From assembly GCA_031255955.1 (NCBI GenBank), contig JAIRRO010000155.1, forward strand, positions 1 through 15,874: DNA of 15,874 nt, in the 5' to 3' direction. The notes below the pieces were generated by a model that did not search any database, had not been told where the DNA came from, and saw only the letters and a program-made list of their open reading frames with translations. The DNA comes from Oscillospiraceae bacterium (GTDB taxonomy: Bacteria; Bacillota; Clostridia; Oscillospirales; Oscillospiraceae). Position numbers and translations under genes: made by a program. Shown here one piece after another: positions 15,461 to 15,874 of the stretch; position 1 is the first letter of the stretch; each line of letters opens with the position of its first letter.

Positions 15461-15700
15461 AGCTCACACATCTCATCACGCGCGCGGCGGTATTCTGTGT
15501 AGGTTTTTTTCTTCTCCTCCAGCATTGGCGCGTACTCAGCCCGGAGCGCCGCCACCGTAGGCAGCTTCTTTCCCTTGCCGTAACCGAGCTCGTCAAAGGC
15601 TCCCCCCCCCTCCTCTCTTATATCGCGGCGGTCGTTGGTGTTGGCGGCTCTGCCCTTGATTTTACTTGGCTTTTGGGCTTTATACCTTTGTATACTTTGA
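15368..15700 (-). pseudogene. C-terminal remnant of a mobilization relaxase, frameshifted
   Basis: Minus-strand reading gives QRYKAQKPSKIKGRAAN, then AFDELGYGKGKKLPTVAALR, AEYAPMLEEKKKTYTEYRR and ARDEMCEL before a TAA at 15459-15457. One frame over, the text continues with LTVKSNIDRLLNISDDPRG and ends at TAG 15370-15368. Joined, CELLTVKSNIDRLLNI matches the conserved coiled-coil tail of relaxases from Firmicutes integrative and mobilizable elements, so a single missing T near 15459-15463 explains the break. The catalytic N-terminal relaxase domain is absent. A run of nine C (15602-15610 on the plus strand) lies inside it. Family assignment is from memory of such tails, without a search. Confidence 0.6.
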
Positions 15701-15712
15701 TATGATAGTGAA

Positions 15713-15874
15713 ATGATTCATGAAATATTTTTGTTGCAGAATCGCCGGAATCGTGATAATATTGTGAACATGAACATCAACGGCAAGCGGGTAGACTTGG
15801 AAGTTCAGGTCTCCGACGAACACGATTACCCGGAGCGGTCGCTGTACTATTGGTCGCGGGAATACTCAGCCGCG
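15713..15874 (+). CDS. Rpn-family PD-(D/E)XK nuclease/transposase, partial (runs off the window)
   Basis: Fifty-four codons from ATG 15713 to the edge. The part INGKRVDLEVQVSDEHDYP and ERSLYYWSREYS fits the Rpn (recombination-promoting nuclease, PDDEXK_2/TIGR01784) family, including the E-x-Q metal-site element (E30-V-Q32) and the conserved ERxLYYW segment. Normal members carry about 50-60 more residues before this point, including a KxxFxxxF-type opening and an earlier Asp; these are missing. The gene therefore seems 5'-truncated, with ATG 15713 or ATG 15770 merely an internal codon. No ribosome binding site is seen. Rpn proteins are linked to RecA-independent horizontal transfer. Confidence 0.6.
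   Translation, partial: MIHEIFLLQNRRNRDNIVNMNINGKRVDLEVQVSDEHDYPERSLYYWSREYSAA

Noticed and set aside
15291..15560. An 89-codon plus-strand open frame
   Set aside because: The minus strand gives recognisable AlbA_2-type and relaxase-type peptides over the same bases, while the plus frame is nondescript.
1..15874. CRISPR array, complete insertion sequence, or rRNA
   Set aside because: No regularly spaced repeats, no intact transposase with terminal repeats, and no rRNA-like sequence were seen; the only mobile traces are the fragments after 14570.

Overview
The window looks like a chromosomal segment of a GC-rich, Gram-positive-type anaerobe of the class Clostridia, most like gut or rumen Oscillospirales-type Firmicutes. 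This rests on gene content (DUF1385/YqhQ, DUF2156, RimO-PgsA, RecA-RecX, a PhoB-type two-component pair), strong AGGAG-type ribosome binding sites, consensus sigma-A promoters, and a folate C1 gene set common in anaerobes. The genus cannot be fixed from the sequence alone.

Left block (1-3317, minus strand): a C1-folate operon read leftward, metF - fhs - fchA. It encodes methylene-THF reductase, formate-THF ligase and a cyclodeaminase-family methenyl-THF cyclohydrolase cut by the window edge. Together they convert formate to 5-methyl-THF (the methyl branch of the Wood-Ljungdahl pathway), apart from the methylene-THF dehydrogenase step, whose gene is not in view. No acs/CODH genes are in view, so acetogenesis cannot be claimed.

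A divergent intergenic region (3318-3689) carries a consensus promoter on each strand: TTGACA-17-TTTAAT towards metF, and an extended -10 promoter TTGCGC-17-TATTAT towards the right. It also holds a perfect 15-bp odd palindrome in the metF leader and a pair of 10-bp direct repeats.

Central block (3690-14359, plus strand): a long, tight gene run. First comes a lipoprotein with four DxDxDG calcium-loop-like motifs, then an OmpR/PhoB-type response regulator and its membrane histidine kinase. DUF1385, prmC, recA, recX, rimO and pgsA follow, with frequent 4- or 11-nt overlaps. The run ends with a DUF2156 protein translationally coupled to a small papain-like (C38/H154/D175) protein of unknown function. 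It may be one operon or several; no internal terminator is visible.

Right block (14370-15874): a tRNA-Ala(GGC) gene with its own consensus promoter and a strong intrinsic terminator. Beyond it the DNA changes character and becomes a scrapyard of incomplete genes. In order these are a GNAT acetyltransferase missing its C-terminus, an antisense internal fragment of an AlbA_2/HATPase_c_4-type protein, an antisense frameshifted tail that looks like a mobilization relaxase, and the start of an Rpn-family PD-(D/E)XK nuclease fragment that runs off the edge. This fits the remains of integrative or mobilizable elements accumulating beside a tRNA gene.

The least-described items are the DUF2156/cysteine-hydrolase-like pair after pgsA, the lipoprotein/two-component cluster, and the mosaic right edge.
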